This document shows positions 1-5,292 of a stretch of 7,151 nt of DNA, one piece after another. Positions within the stretch are counted from its first letter, which is position 1. The number at the start of each line of letters is the position of its first letter. A program made the translations under genes and the position numbers. Source of the stretch: Alphaproteobacteria bacterium (GTDB lineage: Bacteria; Pseudomonadota; Alphaproteobacteria; Micavibrionales; UBA1664). The stretch is from positions 1 through 7,151 of the forward strand of contig NVSI01000069.1 of NCBI GenBank assembly GCA_002401195.1, given 5' to 3'. A model generated the notes under the pieces. That model had not been told where the DNA came from. It did no database searches and was given only the letters and a program-made list of their open reading frames with translations.

Positions 1-652
1 TTCGTCTCATCAAAAGGGTTTGCAGATATTCACGTGATTCCTCGCCTGTCACGGGATCGAATTTGTTGGGCGGGGGCGGCGCTTCCTCGGCCCATTCGGG
101 AAGGGTATCAAAAATATGCATGTCTTCTTTTGGATTGGTGGGCAGGCGATCATCATATGTGATGCCCAAAGCCTCCAAAACATAAGGAGTCCACGCCCAT
201 CCGTAGTTTTGACGTCCCATGGCCTTGGCAATTGAAATGCAATGTTCTTTGTCTTGTCCTTCGAAATTTTGAAGAGTTTTGAGCAGGGTTTGGCAAACTT
301 CAATCAGAAGGAAAGGGAGGTCTTCTTGTTCCTCTGGAATATGTAGGTTCAGCGTTTTTGCCACGCCTTTGACCGTTGGCGTTGTGAATTTTCCGGCGTG
401 AACAAAGGCGAATAACTCCAAAGCATCAAAAGCAGGGTAGTGAGGAAGGTCAATTTTTTGGGCCATCCACGGCGCATGGCATGTCAAAACAGGCGCGTTT
501 CCAATGGTTGCGCCCATATCCAACCGATCATTGAATTTTTTGGTCAAAATTTCACCGTCCACGGTCATGATAGAAAGGTCACCGCCATTGGCCGTAATGA
601 CGGCAACGGATGGAAAGCTTAGGTTTTTTTTGCTCTCGTTTGTTTGGGGCAT
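1..652 (-). CDS. DinG-like ATP-dependent DNA helicase, N-terminal part (cut by left edge)
   Basis: The minus strand is open from an ATG at 652 to the left edge, giving 217 codons without a stop. The protein starts MPQTNESKKNLSFPSVAVIT. Its visible part matches my memory of the N-terminal extension of alphaproteobacterial DinG-type superfamily 2 helicases: a 'VLTCHAPWMAQKI' segment (residues 55-67), 'FDALELFAFVHAGKFTTPT' (75-93), an 'IAKAMGR' helix (141-147) and the proline-rich 'LPEWAEEAPPPP' linker (184-195) that precedes the helicase core. The Walker A and DEAH-type motifs would lie to the left, outside the window, so helicase activity is inferred. The family unwinds DNA in repair and replication. 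No Shine-Dalgarno is visible. The nearest upstream minus-strand ATG (669-667) is out of frame, so 652 is the best start. A -10-like hexamer sits just upstream and may make the mRNA leaderless. The gene is divergent from the one at 756. Confidence 0.75.
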   Translation of the reverse strand, partial: MPQTNESKKNLSFPSVAVITANGGDLSIMTVDGEILTKKFNDRLDMGATIGNAPVLTCHAPWMAQKIDLPHYPAFDALELFAFVHAGKFTTPTVKGVAKTLNLHIPEEQEDLPFLLIEVCQTLLKTLQNFEGQDKEHCISIAKAMGRQNYGWAWTPYVLEALGITYDDRLPTNPKEDMHIFDTLPEWAEEAPPPPNKFDPVTGEESREYLQTLLMRR

Positions 653-755
653 AAAGATATTTGTAGCATGATTCGGAACGCTTCAAGAGAAAGGGTTGAT
701 TGATTTCCCCTTATATCGTAATTATTTTATATAGGTTTTTTATAAGGAAAATAAA
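653..755. promoter_or_regulatory. Divergent promoter region between helicase gene and gene at 756
   Basis: This 103-base AT-rich spacer separates two genes transcribed away from each other, so it must serve both. For the minus strand I see CTTGAA (687-682), 16 bases, then TACAAA (665-660), ending seven bases before the helicase ATG. For the plus strand the best match is TTGATT (700-705), 17 bases, then TATTTT (723-728), followed by an AAGGA ribosome-binding site (744-748) seven bases before the ATG at 756. The plus-strand boxes are weak in so AT-rich a sequence. The need for promoters here is firmer than the exact boxes. Confidence 0.35.
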
Positions 756-1232
756 ATGAGCGTAAATTTTGTAAAAATAGGCGATGTTATTAAAGCAGAT
801 AGCAGTTGGGTGATTGAAAAAATCCACGGATCAACAAAGGATATTTTCATGTCGGTGTCTCAGTCGGTTGAGGGATATCCGATGTTGAAAGAATGGTGGT
901 TTAAAGCGGATATTTCAAATGCTGAAGTTCAAAAAGTGATAGGTGAGGATGGCACAGGGATGATTGGGAGAAAATTTGTGGTTGTGTCCGCAGGGATGCC
1001 TCATGGTGAAAATTCGACCTCTGCTGGACATGCGATGGAAGGTAATCCTGCGCCATACGTTGTGCGTGCGCGCCTTTTGACAGAAAGCCATAGATTGAGC
1101 AAACCGCCTTTAACGATTGTGTTTAATCAAAACACGAGAGATGATTTATACCGTATGGATAATCCAAAAGTAATTGGGTCAATGTCCATGAAGGTAAAGC
1201 ATAAACTTGGTTTTTTCCTTTATAAGAAATAA
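756..1232 (+). CDS. Hypothetical protein, 158 aa, soluble, no recognised family
   Basis: I do not recognise this protein. The start is well supported: AAGGA at 744-748 lies seven bases before the ATG. The 158 residues have no signal peptide or membrane segment. They include a Trp-rich stretch 'LKEWWFKADI' (44-53), a Gly-rich turn 'GEDGTGMIGRKFVVVSAG' (63-80) and a basic C-terminus 'KVKHKLGFFLYKK' (146-158). The 'PYVVRARLL...PLTIVFNQNT' region (100-127) looks like alternating beta strands, so a compact beta-rich cytoplasmic fold is plausible but only inferred. It lies 41 bases before a plus-strand membrane-protein gene and divergent from a helicase gene. Nothing in that context fixes a role. 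Confidence 0.65.
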   Translation: MSVNFVKIGDVIKADSSWVIEKIHGSTKDIFMSVSQSVEGYPMLKEWWFKADISNAEVQKVIGEDGTGMIGRKFVVVSAGMPHGENSTSAGHAMEGNPAPYVVRARLLTESHRLSKPPLTIVFNQNTRDDLYRMDNPKVIGSMSMKVKHKLGFFLYKK

Positions 1233-1273
1233 TTCTAACTTTCTCTTAACGACAATTCTGTTACCATAGACAC

Positions 1274-1912
1274 ATGTGGTTGTTTCTATGGATCTTTTTT
1301 GCGTTCGCCATTATTGGCGGTTTTTGTTGGTCGTACCATGTGTTGTACGAGCAAAAGCGCGCGTGGAATGTCTTTGCCAAAAAATATAATCTTGAATTCG
1401 CAAAGGGAACATTTTTTGAACCACCAAGCGCGGCGGGGCAGATAAAAGGTCGCCAAGTCAATCTTTATACGCAACAAAAAATTAATGATCAAACGCGGAC
1501 AAGTTCTAATCAGACGGTTGTTGAGGTGTTTTTAAATGACCTTCCTGGGACAACGGCCGTTGTGACACCCGCAGGGTTCATGGATTTCATGGAATCTGTG
1601 GGGCTTCCTGCGCCTTTTATTGTTGAAGACCCTAAATGGCCCGCCAATATTTTGGCGCGTACATTCGAGGATGAACGCCCTGATTTATGGTTTTTAGAAA
1701 ATTCAAAACGCGTTGAGGCAATCCAAACATTATCTAAAATGCCTTTTGATATTGGTTTTGTTACGGATGCGGACCGCGCCTTTGTTGTTGTGCGGACATC
1801 ATTGCCGCTCACGGATCCAAAACGAATTAATCAAATTTTGGGGCAGTTGTTCAAAGCAGCAGAGCTTTTGGAAACGACCTCTGCGCCCGACAAAAGCGCA
1901 GAGCCAGCGTAG
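1274..1912 (+). CDS. Membrane-anchored protein of unknown function, 212 aa
   Basis: Residues 2-24 form one strongly hydrophobic segment (WLFLWIFFAFAIIGGFCWSY), so the protein is probably held in the inner membrane by its N-terminus. Next comes 'RAWNVFAKKYNLEFAKGTFF', then 'AAGQIKGRQVNLYT' (53-66). This 'W..fA...nL.f ... G...Gr.v.ly' arrangement recurs in many uncharacterised bacterial membrane proteins (DUF3137-like in style), but I cannot assign a family firmly. The rest is mixed alpha/beta, with a low-complexity tail 'TTSAPDKSAEPA'. The ATG at 1274 has no visible Shine-Dalgarno. TACCAT at 1262-1267 could be a -10 box placing transcription start at the ATG. The gene runs the same way as the one at 756 and converges on the porin-like gene ending at 1926. 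Confidence 0.7.
   Translation: MWLFLWIFFAFAIIGGFCWSYHVLYEQKRAWNVFAKKYNLEFAKGTFFEPPSAAGQIKGRQVNLYTQQKINDQTRTSSNQTVVEVFLNDLPGTTAVVTPAGFMDFMESVGLPAPFIVEDPKWPANILARTFEDERPDLWFLENSKRVEAIQTLSKMPFDIGFVTDADRAFVVVRTSLPLTDPKRINQILGQLFKAAELLETTSAPDKSAEPA
1879..1903. terminator. Perfect 8-bp GC-rich hairpin between convergent genes
   Basis: CTCTGCGC (1879-1886) pairs perfectly with GCGCAGAG (1896-1903) around a nine-base loop. It lies inside the last codons of the plus-strand gene ending at 1912. It is also 23 bases beyond the stop of the minus-strand porin-like gene (1926), so either transcript could fold it. There is no U-tract on either side, so it is not a textbook intrinsic terminator. It may act as a 3'-end stabilising stem or a Rho-assisted end. 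The stem is certain from the sequence; its function is inferred. Confidence 0.4.
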
Positions 1913-1925
1913 TTATTAAAACCGT

Positions 1926-3005
1926 TTAGAAGTTACGTTCGAAACGCACTGCAAAGCTGTAATCATCTTCAAGCTGTGGACCATTTAAGTTTTGATAAAC
2001 AGGCACGAAAAACGATGCTTTGACCGTATTCTCCTCCAAAAATTTGTATCCAGCATTCAAACCAAGGTGAATTTTTTGTCCACCGTAATTTTCAGGGTCG
2101 GCCGTTTGAACGGGCGCTGTAATGTCTGTGTCTTGGCCTTTTATCATCTCTTCTGTCTTCCCTTTGATATTGGCAGAAAATCCAAGAGTTTCAGAGGCTT
2201 TGTATCCAACCCAGCTGTTTAATTCGTGCCAATCTCCACGCGTGTAACCTTCATTGTTGCGTCCCATATGGATACGACCGCCATAGGCGGAACCAAAGGA
2301 CCAATCGCCATGACCGTATGTGTATGTAAGGCCAGGCATGAAATCATATGTTCCGGAGCCTAATTGCATTGCGTAAGGCAGGCGGAGGGTCGGCGTTGTG
2401 TTCATCGGCGTTAGAACATCATCCACCTCATCAATGGATCCAGTCGGCAGGGAAACCCCTATGCGACCGTTCAAGGTGTGGTTTTCATCGTCGAGGATCG
2501 AAAACATTCCCGCAACTTGAGTGTCACCAAGGCCGGTACTGTTGGTTGTGAATGTTCCAATACGCGCAGTTCCTGGCATGTTAAAGGTGGTGTGGTTCAT
2601 AGAATTATCATGAACCGTCGCCATCACCATTAAGGTCAAATCATCCGTTAAACCGTACATTCCGCCAAGCATATGCATCTTCATGGTCATTTCTGTGGGA
2701 ACGACACGAAGGTTGGCAGGTCCCGCATGAGGGTTGTTGAATGTTATCACCTCTTCAGGGGTCAAATCATCGGTCAAACCGTTACGGTTTCCTTTCATCT
2801 CCATATTCATGAAACTGTACCCGATCATCCAGTCACCCTTGGCGTGGAGATGGTCCCCAGTCACGCCAATAGGGGCGAGGCTGACGCTTTCATGGTCGCT
2901 ATGGTGGCCGACGCTCATATTCATCGTGGAATGATCTTGCGCCATTGTTGATGTTGCTGAAATTAATGTTGCCGCGGCAACGGTTGTTAAGAGGATTTTT
3001 TTCAT
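1926..3005 (-). CDS. Met/His-rich outer-membrane transporter-like protein (MetA-pathway/phenol-degradation type beta-barrel)
   Basis: A 359-residue exported protein. It has a clean signal peptide (MKKILLTTVAAATLISATSTMA, cleavage after about residue 22) and ends in phenylalanine (ERNF), the usual signal of outer-membrane beta-barrels. I recognise the family from 'LAPIGVTGDHLHAKGDWMIGYSFM' (43-66), 'NLRVVPTEMTMKMHMLGGMYGLTDDLTLMVM' (98-128), 'SLPTGSIDEVDDVLTP' and the C-terminal 'APVQTADPENYGGQ'. These proteins are usually annotated as 'transporter' or phenol MetA-pathway porin-like and are often found near copper genes. The mature N-terminus is rich in Met and His (DHSTMNMSVGHHSDH), and 17 Met fall in the first 143 residues, consistent with binding soft metals. 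AGGAG at 3017-3013 lies seven bases before the ATG. It is probably last in the operon with the DUF2946-like and DsbB-like genes. Substrate is unknown; copper is inferred. Confidence 0.8.
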   Translation of the reverse strand: MKKILLTTVAAATLISATSTMAQDHSTMNMSVGHHSDHESVSLAPIGVTGDHLHAKGDWMIGYSFMNMEMKGNRNGLTDDLTPEEVITFNNPHAGPANLRVVPTEMTMKMHMLGGMYGLTDDLTLMVMATVHDNSMNHTTFNMPGTARIGTFTTNSTGLGDTQVAGMFSILDDENHTLNGRIGVSLPTGSIDEVDDVLTPMNTTPTLRLPYAMQLGSGTYDFMPGLTYTYGHGDWSFGSAYGGRIHMGRNNEGYTRGDWHELNSWVGYKASETLGFSANIKGKTEEMIKGQDTDITAPVQTADPENYGGQKIHLGLNAGYKFLEENTVKASFFVPVYQNLNGPQLEDDYSFAVRFERNF

Positions 3006-3048
3006 CCGTCTTCTCCTTTTAAAATTTAAATATAATTAAGTTTGTTTT
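3006..3048 (-). promoter_or_regulatory. Short AT-rich spacer with strong ribosome-binding site for the porin-like gene
   Basis: These 43 bases separate the DUF2946-like stop from the porin-like start. On the minus strand they hold a strong AAAAGGAGAA Shine-Dalgarno (3020-3011). The AT-rich stretch before it could contain a -10 element (TATATT), but I see no convincing -35. I therefore read the gene mainly as co-transcribed from upstream, with its own strong translation start. Confidence 0.5.
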
Positions 3049-3408
3049 TTAAAGTGAGAGGAGGGCAGGCGGCGCACGCGCATGCGTGGTTTTGACTGCA
3101 CGGATCAGTGCCGTTTCAGTGATGAATTGATTGTAAAATAAAGAAATTTTTGAGAGAGCTAATATTGAAACGTCCGCGTTAATCGCGCTGATATGGGATG
3201 ATGCGAAACAAAAGGCGCAAGAATCGGACGTCATGTCTGGCGCAGTTTCTCTTTCTTCGTCGATTTTGACAAGTTTTGCCGAGATACCCGAGCAAATTTC
3301 AACCCATGTGGCGTTTTGACCTGAGATAAAGGCACAGGCGGGCGATATCGTCGCGGATAAGACCGCAAAAATCAAAAGAGTGTGAAGGACCGCGCGTTTA
3401 AAAACCAT
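3049..3408 (-). CDS. DUF2946-like secreted cysteine protein, 119 aa
   Basis: A small exported protein. It has an N-terminal signal peptide (hydrophobic residues 6-24, cleavage probably after ACA at 24-26), then 'ATWVEICSG' (33-41), a charged linker, and 'DSCAFCFASSH' (62-72) containing a CxxC pair at C64 and C67. It ends with 'ARAPPALLSL'. The order W-x-EIC ... CxFC ... RAPP is what I know from DUF2946 proteins, which have no settled function but commonly occur beside copper-uptake, TonB-receptor and copper-chaperone genes. C39, C64, C67 and H72 could bind metal or form a disulfide in the periplasm. The ATG at 3408 lies inside the end of the DsbB-like gene, with an 11-base overlap in a different frame, which suggests translational coupling. 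Its product may itself be a thiol client of the neighbouring redox protein; that is inference. Confidence 0.7.
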   Translation of the reverse strand: MVFKRAVLHTLLIFAVLSATISPACAFISGQNATWVEICSGISAKLVKIDEERETAPDMTSDSCAFCFASSHISAINADVSILALSKISLFYNQFITETALIRAVKTTHARAPPALLSL

Positions 3409-3922
3409 TGGCTCTTCTTGTCACGGTTATGGATGAAAGAATAGAGTAAATCCCTAAAAATCCACATAGGGCGATGTTATATCCCGCCATTGAAATGCCG
3501 AACAGGCTCCATGGTTTTGAACTACATGAAACGGCAGGCGCAGATTTTATAGAGGCGGCCAAATCATCCGCATTTAACGTTGATAAATTTCCAATGGAAC
3601 ATCCACTTGTCCACCATCCTTCTTCGACGCCCACATGATAAAAGGCAATGCCACTGTTGATCAGGAGGGCAACCCCGCATAAGAAAATATTAAAGGCGCC
3701 GTATTTTACACCAATTTTTTTCGTGGCTTTAATCCCGATCACGGCCAATAAGATGACAACGGCATACGGGATGCGTTGATAAATACAAAGCTCGCACGGC
3801 AGTAATCCAAAAACATATTGAGAGATCAGCGCTGCGACCAAAGCAGAGGCCGAAACAACGGCCAATCCCAAAAGGATAAAGTGAGGGCAATAAAATGCGG
3901 CTTTGAATATACGTGCGATCAT
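3398..3922 (-). CDS. dsbB: DsbB-family disulfide bond formation protein
   Basis: A four-helix inner-membrane quinone:disulfide oxidoreductase of 174 residues, about the usual length. Hydrophobic segments fall at about 14-37, 52-66, 76-96 and 142-165. The first periplasmic loop carries the redox pair in 'LPCELCIYQRIPY' (C43, C46), with the family's conserved Arg at 50. The second periplasmic loop carries C108 ('WWTSGCS') and C133 ('AVSCSSKPWSLFGISMAGYN'), the second pair. All four redox cysteines are therefore present. The family reoxidises DsbA and passes electrons to ubiquinone, but no dsbA is visible in the window. The gene starts 13 bases after the exoD stop, with only a weak AAGTAAGA before the ATG, and overlaps the DUF2946-like gene at its 3' end. 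An operon-dedicated thiol oxidant for metal-related secreted proteins is one possible reading. Confidence 0.88.
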   Translation of the reverse strand: MIARIFKAAFYCPHFILLGLAVVSASALVAALISQYVFGLLPCELCIYQRIPYAVVILLAVIGIKATKKIGVKYGAFNIFLCGVALLINSGIAFYHVGVEEGWWTSGCSIGNLSTLNADDLAASIKSAPAVSCSSKPWSLFGISMAGYNIALCGFLGIYSILSSITVTRRANGF

Positions 3923-3935
3923 GTCGTTATCTTAC

Positions 3936-4544
3936 TTAGAATATGAAACCAATCAATGCTTTAAATCCGGAAATCCCCAGTGTGAGCAAAAGAGATATCC
4001 ATGCGGTTCCGATGATAATGCCGATCAAGATCGCAAGCCCATCACGCATTAAAACACCAATGGCCATGAGTGCGATTGCAAGGCTGGGCACCGTATTGGT
4101 CATGGGAACGGGAATACAAACGCAAAGGGCAAACACAAACCCGAACACACCAATGAGGTGGGAAATACGCCCTTGAGTCATGTTTCCAAATCGAGGGCGA
4201 ATAAAGAATGATAAACGGTCAAGCCACGGCGCGGCCTTTGTGATTGTTTTTTCCAATGATGTTTTTGTGATTTTTTTCTTACGAATAAAATGGGGGAGCC
4301 ATGGCTTTTTCGCCCCGTAAATTTGTTGGAATGTTAAAAATAAAAGAGGGGTGGAAAATATAAGGTTAACCCCAGGCGGCACAGGCACGGGGATCGCCAT
4401 GGGCAGGGCGAATAAAAAGATAAGGATTCCAAACCCGCGTTCATGCAGGCTGTCTATAAAATGACCGATCGTTAATGTCTCGGTTTCAATCGTATTGATT
4501 GTACCGCGTAAAAGGTCGGTTAAGGGGCGAGGTGTTTGTGTCAT
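3936..4544 (-). CDS. exoD: ExoD-family integral membrane protein (exopolysaccharide synthesis ExoD)
   Basis: A 202-residue polytopic membrane protein of normal ExoD length. The family signature appears twice: 'LPMAIPVPVPPGVN' (47-60) and 'CVCIPVPMTNTVPS' (141-154). Each sits in a hydrophobic hairpin, suggesting an internally duplicated fold. A basic cytoplasmic stretch (IRKKKITKTS, 87-96) separates the halves, and a hydrophobic region (155-200) closes the protein. In Sinorhizobium, exoD mutants are impaired in exopolysaccharide production and alkali tolerance; the biochemical role is unsettled. The ATG at 4544 has no clear Shine-Dalgarno. It is first in the minus-strand block and divergent from tRNA-Leu. 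The DsbB-like gene follows after 13 bases, so co-transcription is likely, although the functional link is unclear. Confidence 0.85.
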   Translation of the reverse strand: MTQTPRPLTDLLRGTINTIETETLTIGHFIDSLHERGFGILIFLFALPMAIPVPVPPGVNLIFSTPLLFLTFQQIYGAKKPWLPHFIRKKKITKTSLEKTITKAAPWLDRLSFFIRPRFGNMTQGRISHLIGVFGFVFALCVCIPVPMTNTVPSLAIALMAIGVLMRDGLAILIGIIIGTAWISLLLTLGISGFKALIGFIF

Positions 4545-4635
4545 GTACTTTTTTTAATAATTTTTCTTGCGTCTGAACACTATTTGATTATTATCGCGTT
4601 CGCAAGCAATTGCATGGTGCCTCTACGCATATTAT
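4545..4635. promoter_or_regulatory. Divergent promoter region of tRNA-Leu and exoD
   Basis: Ninety-one bases lie between divergent exoD (minus) and tRNA-Leu (plus). For the tRNA I see CTTGCG (4566-4571), 17 bases, TATTAT (4589-4594), which would give a leader of about 35 bases before the mature 5' end. An imperfect dyad spans the same place (CTTGCG at 4566-4571, CGCAAG at 4601-4606), and a small palindrome GCAATTGC sits at 4606-4613. For exoD no convincing -35/-10 pair stands out. The boxes are read by eye. Confidence 0.4.
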
Positions 4636-4721
4636 GCCCCCCTGGCGGAATTGGTAGACGCGCTGGATTCAAAATCCAGTTTCCTTTGGAAGTGCCGGTT
4701 CGATTCCGGCGGGGGGCACCA
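4636..4721 (+). tRNA. tRNA-Leu (anticodon CAA), CCA encoded
   Basis: A complete class II tRNA. The acceptor stem is GCCCCCC (4636-4642) with GGGGGGC (4711-4717), followed by discriminator A at 4718 and an encoded CCA (4719-4721). The D arm has the GG of 'AATTGGTAGACGCG'. The anticodon stem is CTGGA (4663-4667) with TCCAG (4675-4679), and the loop TTCAAAA places the anticodon CAA at 4670-4672, which reads UUG leucine codons. The long variable arm is a TTCC/GGAA hairpin (4681-4691), typical of leucine tRNAs. The T arm is GCCGG-TTCGATT-CCGGC (4694-4710). The gene diverges from exoD and is followed by a T-rich run and an orphan gene. Confidence 0.97.
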
Positions 4722-4757
4722 TTTTTTATTTTTATCAAAAAAAAATCTGTGTTTGAA
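4722..4757 (+). other. T-rich then A-rich tract downstream of tRNA-Leu
   Basis: Directly after the CCA are six T, an A, then five T, followed by nine A (4737-4745). The T-runs follow the GC-rich tRNA 3' half and could end its transcript. There is no separate hairpin, so I do not call a proper terminator. The A-run leads into the first copy of a 16-base direct repeat. Confidence 0.35.
4739..4754. repeat. 16-bp direct repeat, copy 1
   Basis: AAAAAAATCTGTGTTT here is identical to 5277-5292, and the two copies lie 538 bases apart. This copy starts 17 bases after the tRNA-Leu CCA. Seven of the 16 bases are an A-run, which weakens its significance, but the shared TCTGTGTTT is not low complexity. 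Together the copies bracket the orphan gene at 4830-5276. Confidence 0.7.
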
Positions 4758-4829
4758 ATGGTGTGCGTAAATTTAAAACTGCATGAGTTACCTCTTGAAT
4801 ATTTCCTTTTTTGCTCTATGTTAATATCT

Positions 4830-5276
4830 ATGAAATCGGAATCTGTTCACTATTTTAAAGATTTAAACAATCGATTATTGGGTGATCATCTTGTCGGTGA
4901 ACTTTCTCACGCAGAGCTATCACGTCATAAATCACGCGTTACGTTTAAGTTGGAAAAAGAGTTCAACAGATTTGCTCCTTACGTTCTTTTTGATTTTCTT
5001 TCAGAGCTTTATGGTGAATTTGGAAAACCGATTGTTCCTATCGCAGTTTTAGATGAACCTTTTTCTTGTACAAGCTATACTCCAGAAATTCGCGGTTGGG
5101 ATGGTCAGGACTTTAGGCATTCTGTTCTTGAAAATCGCAACATTCATGAAATTTTTAACAGTTTTAACGTGAGTGAGGTTTCTTTTAACTCATTTCCAAA
5201 ACCGATTTTCAATTTAGGCAATGTGCGATGTGAGCACTTCACAGTTGATTCATCGGGTCACCCAACACCTTTTTAG
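4830..5276 (+). CDS. Orphan hypothetical protein, about 148 aa
   Basis: I do not recognise this protein. From ATG 4830 it begins MKSESVHYFKDLNNRLLGDH and ends 'CEHFTVDSSGHPTPF'. It has no signal peptide or membrane helix. It is rich in Phe, Asn, Ser and charged residues, including a run 'FNRFAPYVLFDFLSELYGEF'. In-frame ATGs at 4758 and 4818 would add 24 or 4 residues. None of the three starts has a Shine-Dalgarno. I prefer 4830 because CTTGAA (4794-4799), 17 bases, TATGTT (4817-4822) would place transcription start at or next to this ATG. The frame is also open further upstream through the tRNA, which cannot be coding. It is visibly AT-rich (33-38% GC in two 60-base lines I counted), sits just after a tRNA and is bracketed by a 16-bp repeat, all consistent with acquired DNA. 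Confidence 0.55.
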   Translation: MKSESVHYFKDLNNRLLGDHLVGELSHAELSRHKSRVTFKLEKEFNRFAPYVLFDFLSELYGEFGKPIVPIAVLDEPFSCTSYTPEIRGWDGQDFRHSVLENRNIHEIFNSFNVSEVSFNSFPKPIFNLGNVRCEHFTVDSSGHPTPF

Positions 5277-5292
5277 AAAAAAATCTGTGTTT
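5277..5292. repeat. 16-bp direct repeat, copy 2
   Basis: This copy is identical to 4739-4754. It starts immediately after the TAG of the plus-strand orphan gene and ends on the last base of the stop codon of the minus-strand gene at 5292. It thus fills the 15-base gap between two convergent genes. It may mark a junction or be a shared transcript-end sequence; no strong hairpin is visible. Confidence 0.7.

Noticed and set aside
49..303. 84-residue minus-strand frame and the 440-622 plus-strand frame
   Set aside because: Both lie in other frames of the longer helicase frame that runs from 652 to the left edge and matches a known family.
733..1235. Similar T-rich strings at the start and end of the 756-1232 gene (GGTTTTTT...TATAAG)
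   Set aside because: The match is gapped, low complexity, and the second copy is coding (LGFFLYKK). It is likely chance, not flanking repeats.
2348..2951. Plus-strand frames antisense to the porin-like gene
   Set aside because: They are shadows of a clearly recognisable protein on the other strand and have no ribosome-binding sites or family resemblance.
4536..4757. Long plus-strand frame that begins upstream of tRNA-Leu and continues into the orphan gene
   Set aside because: It would translate through the whole tRNA gene. The real start must be downstream, at 4758, 4818 or 4830.
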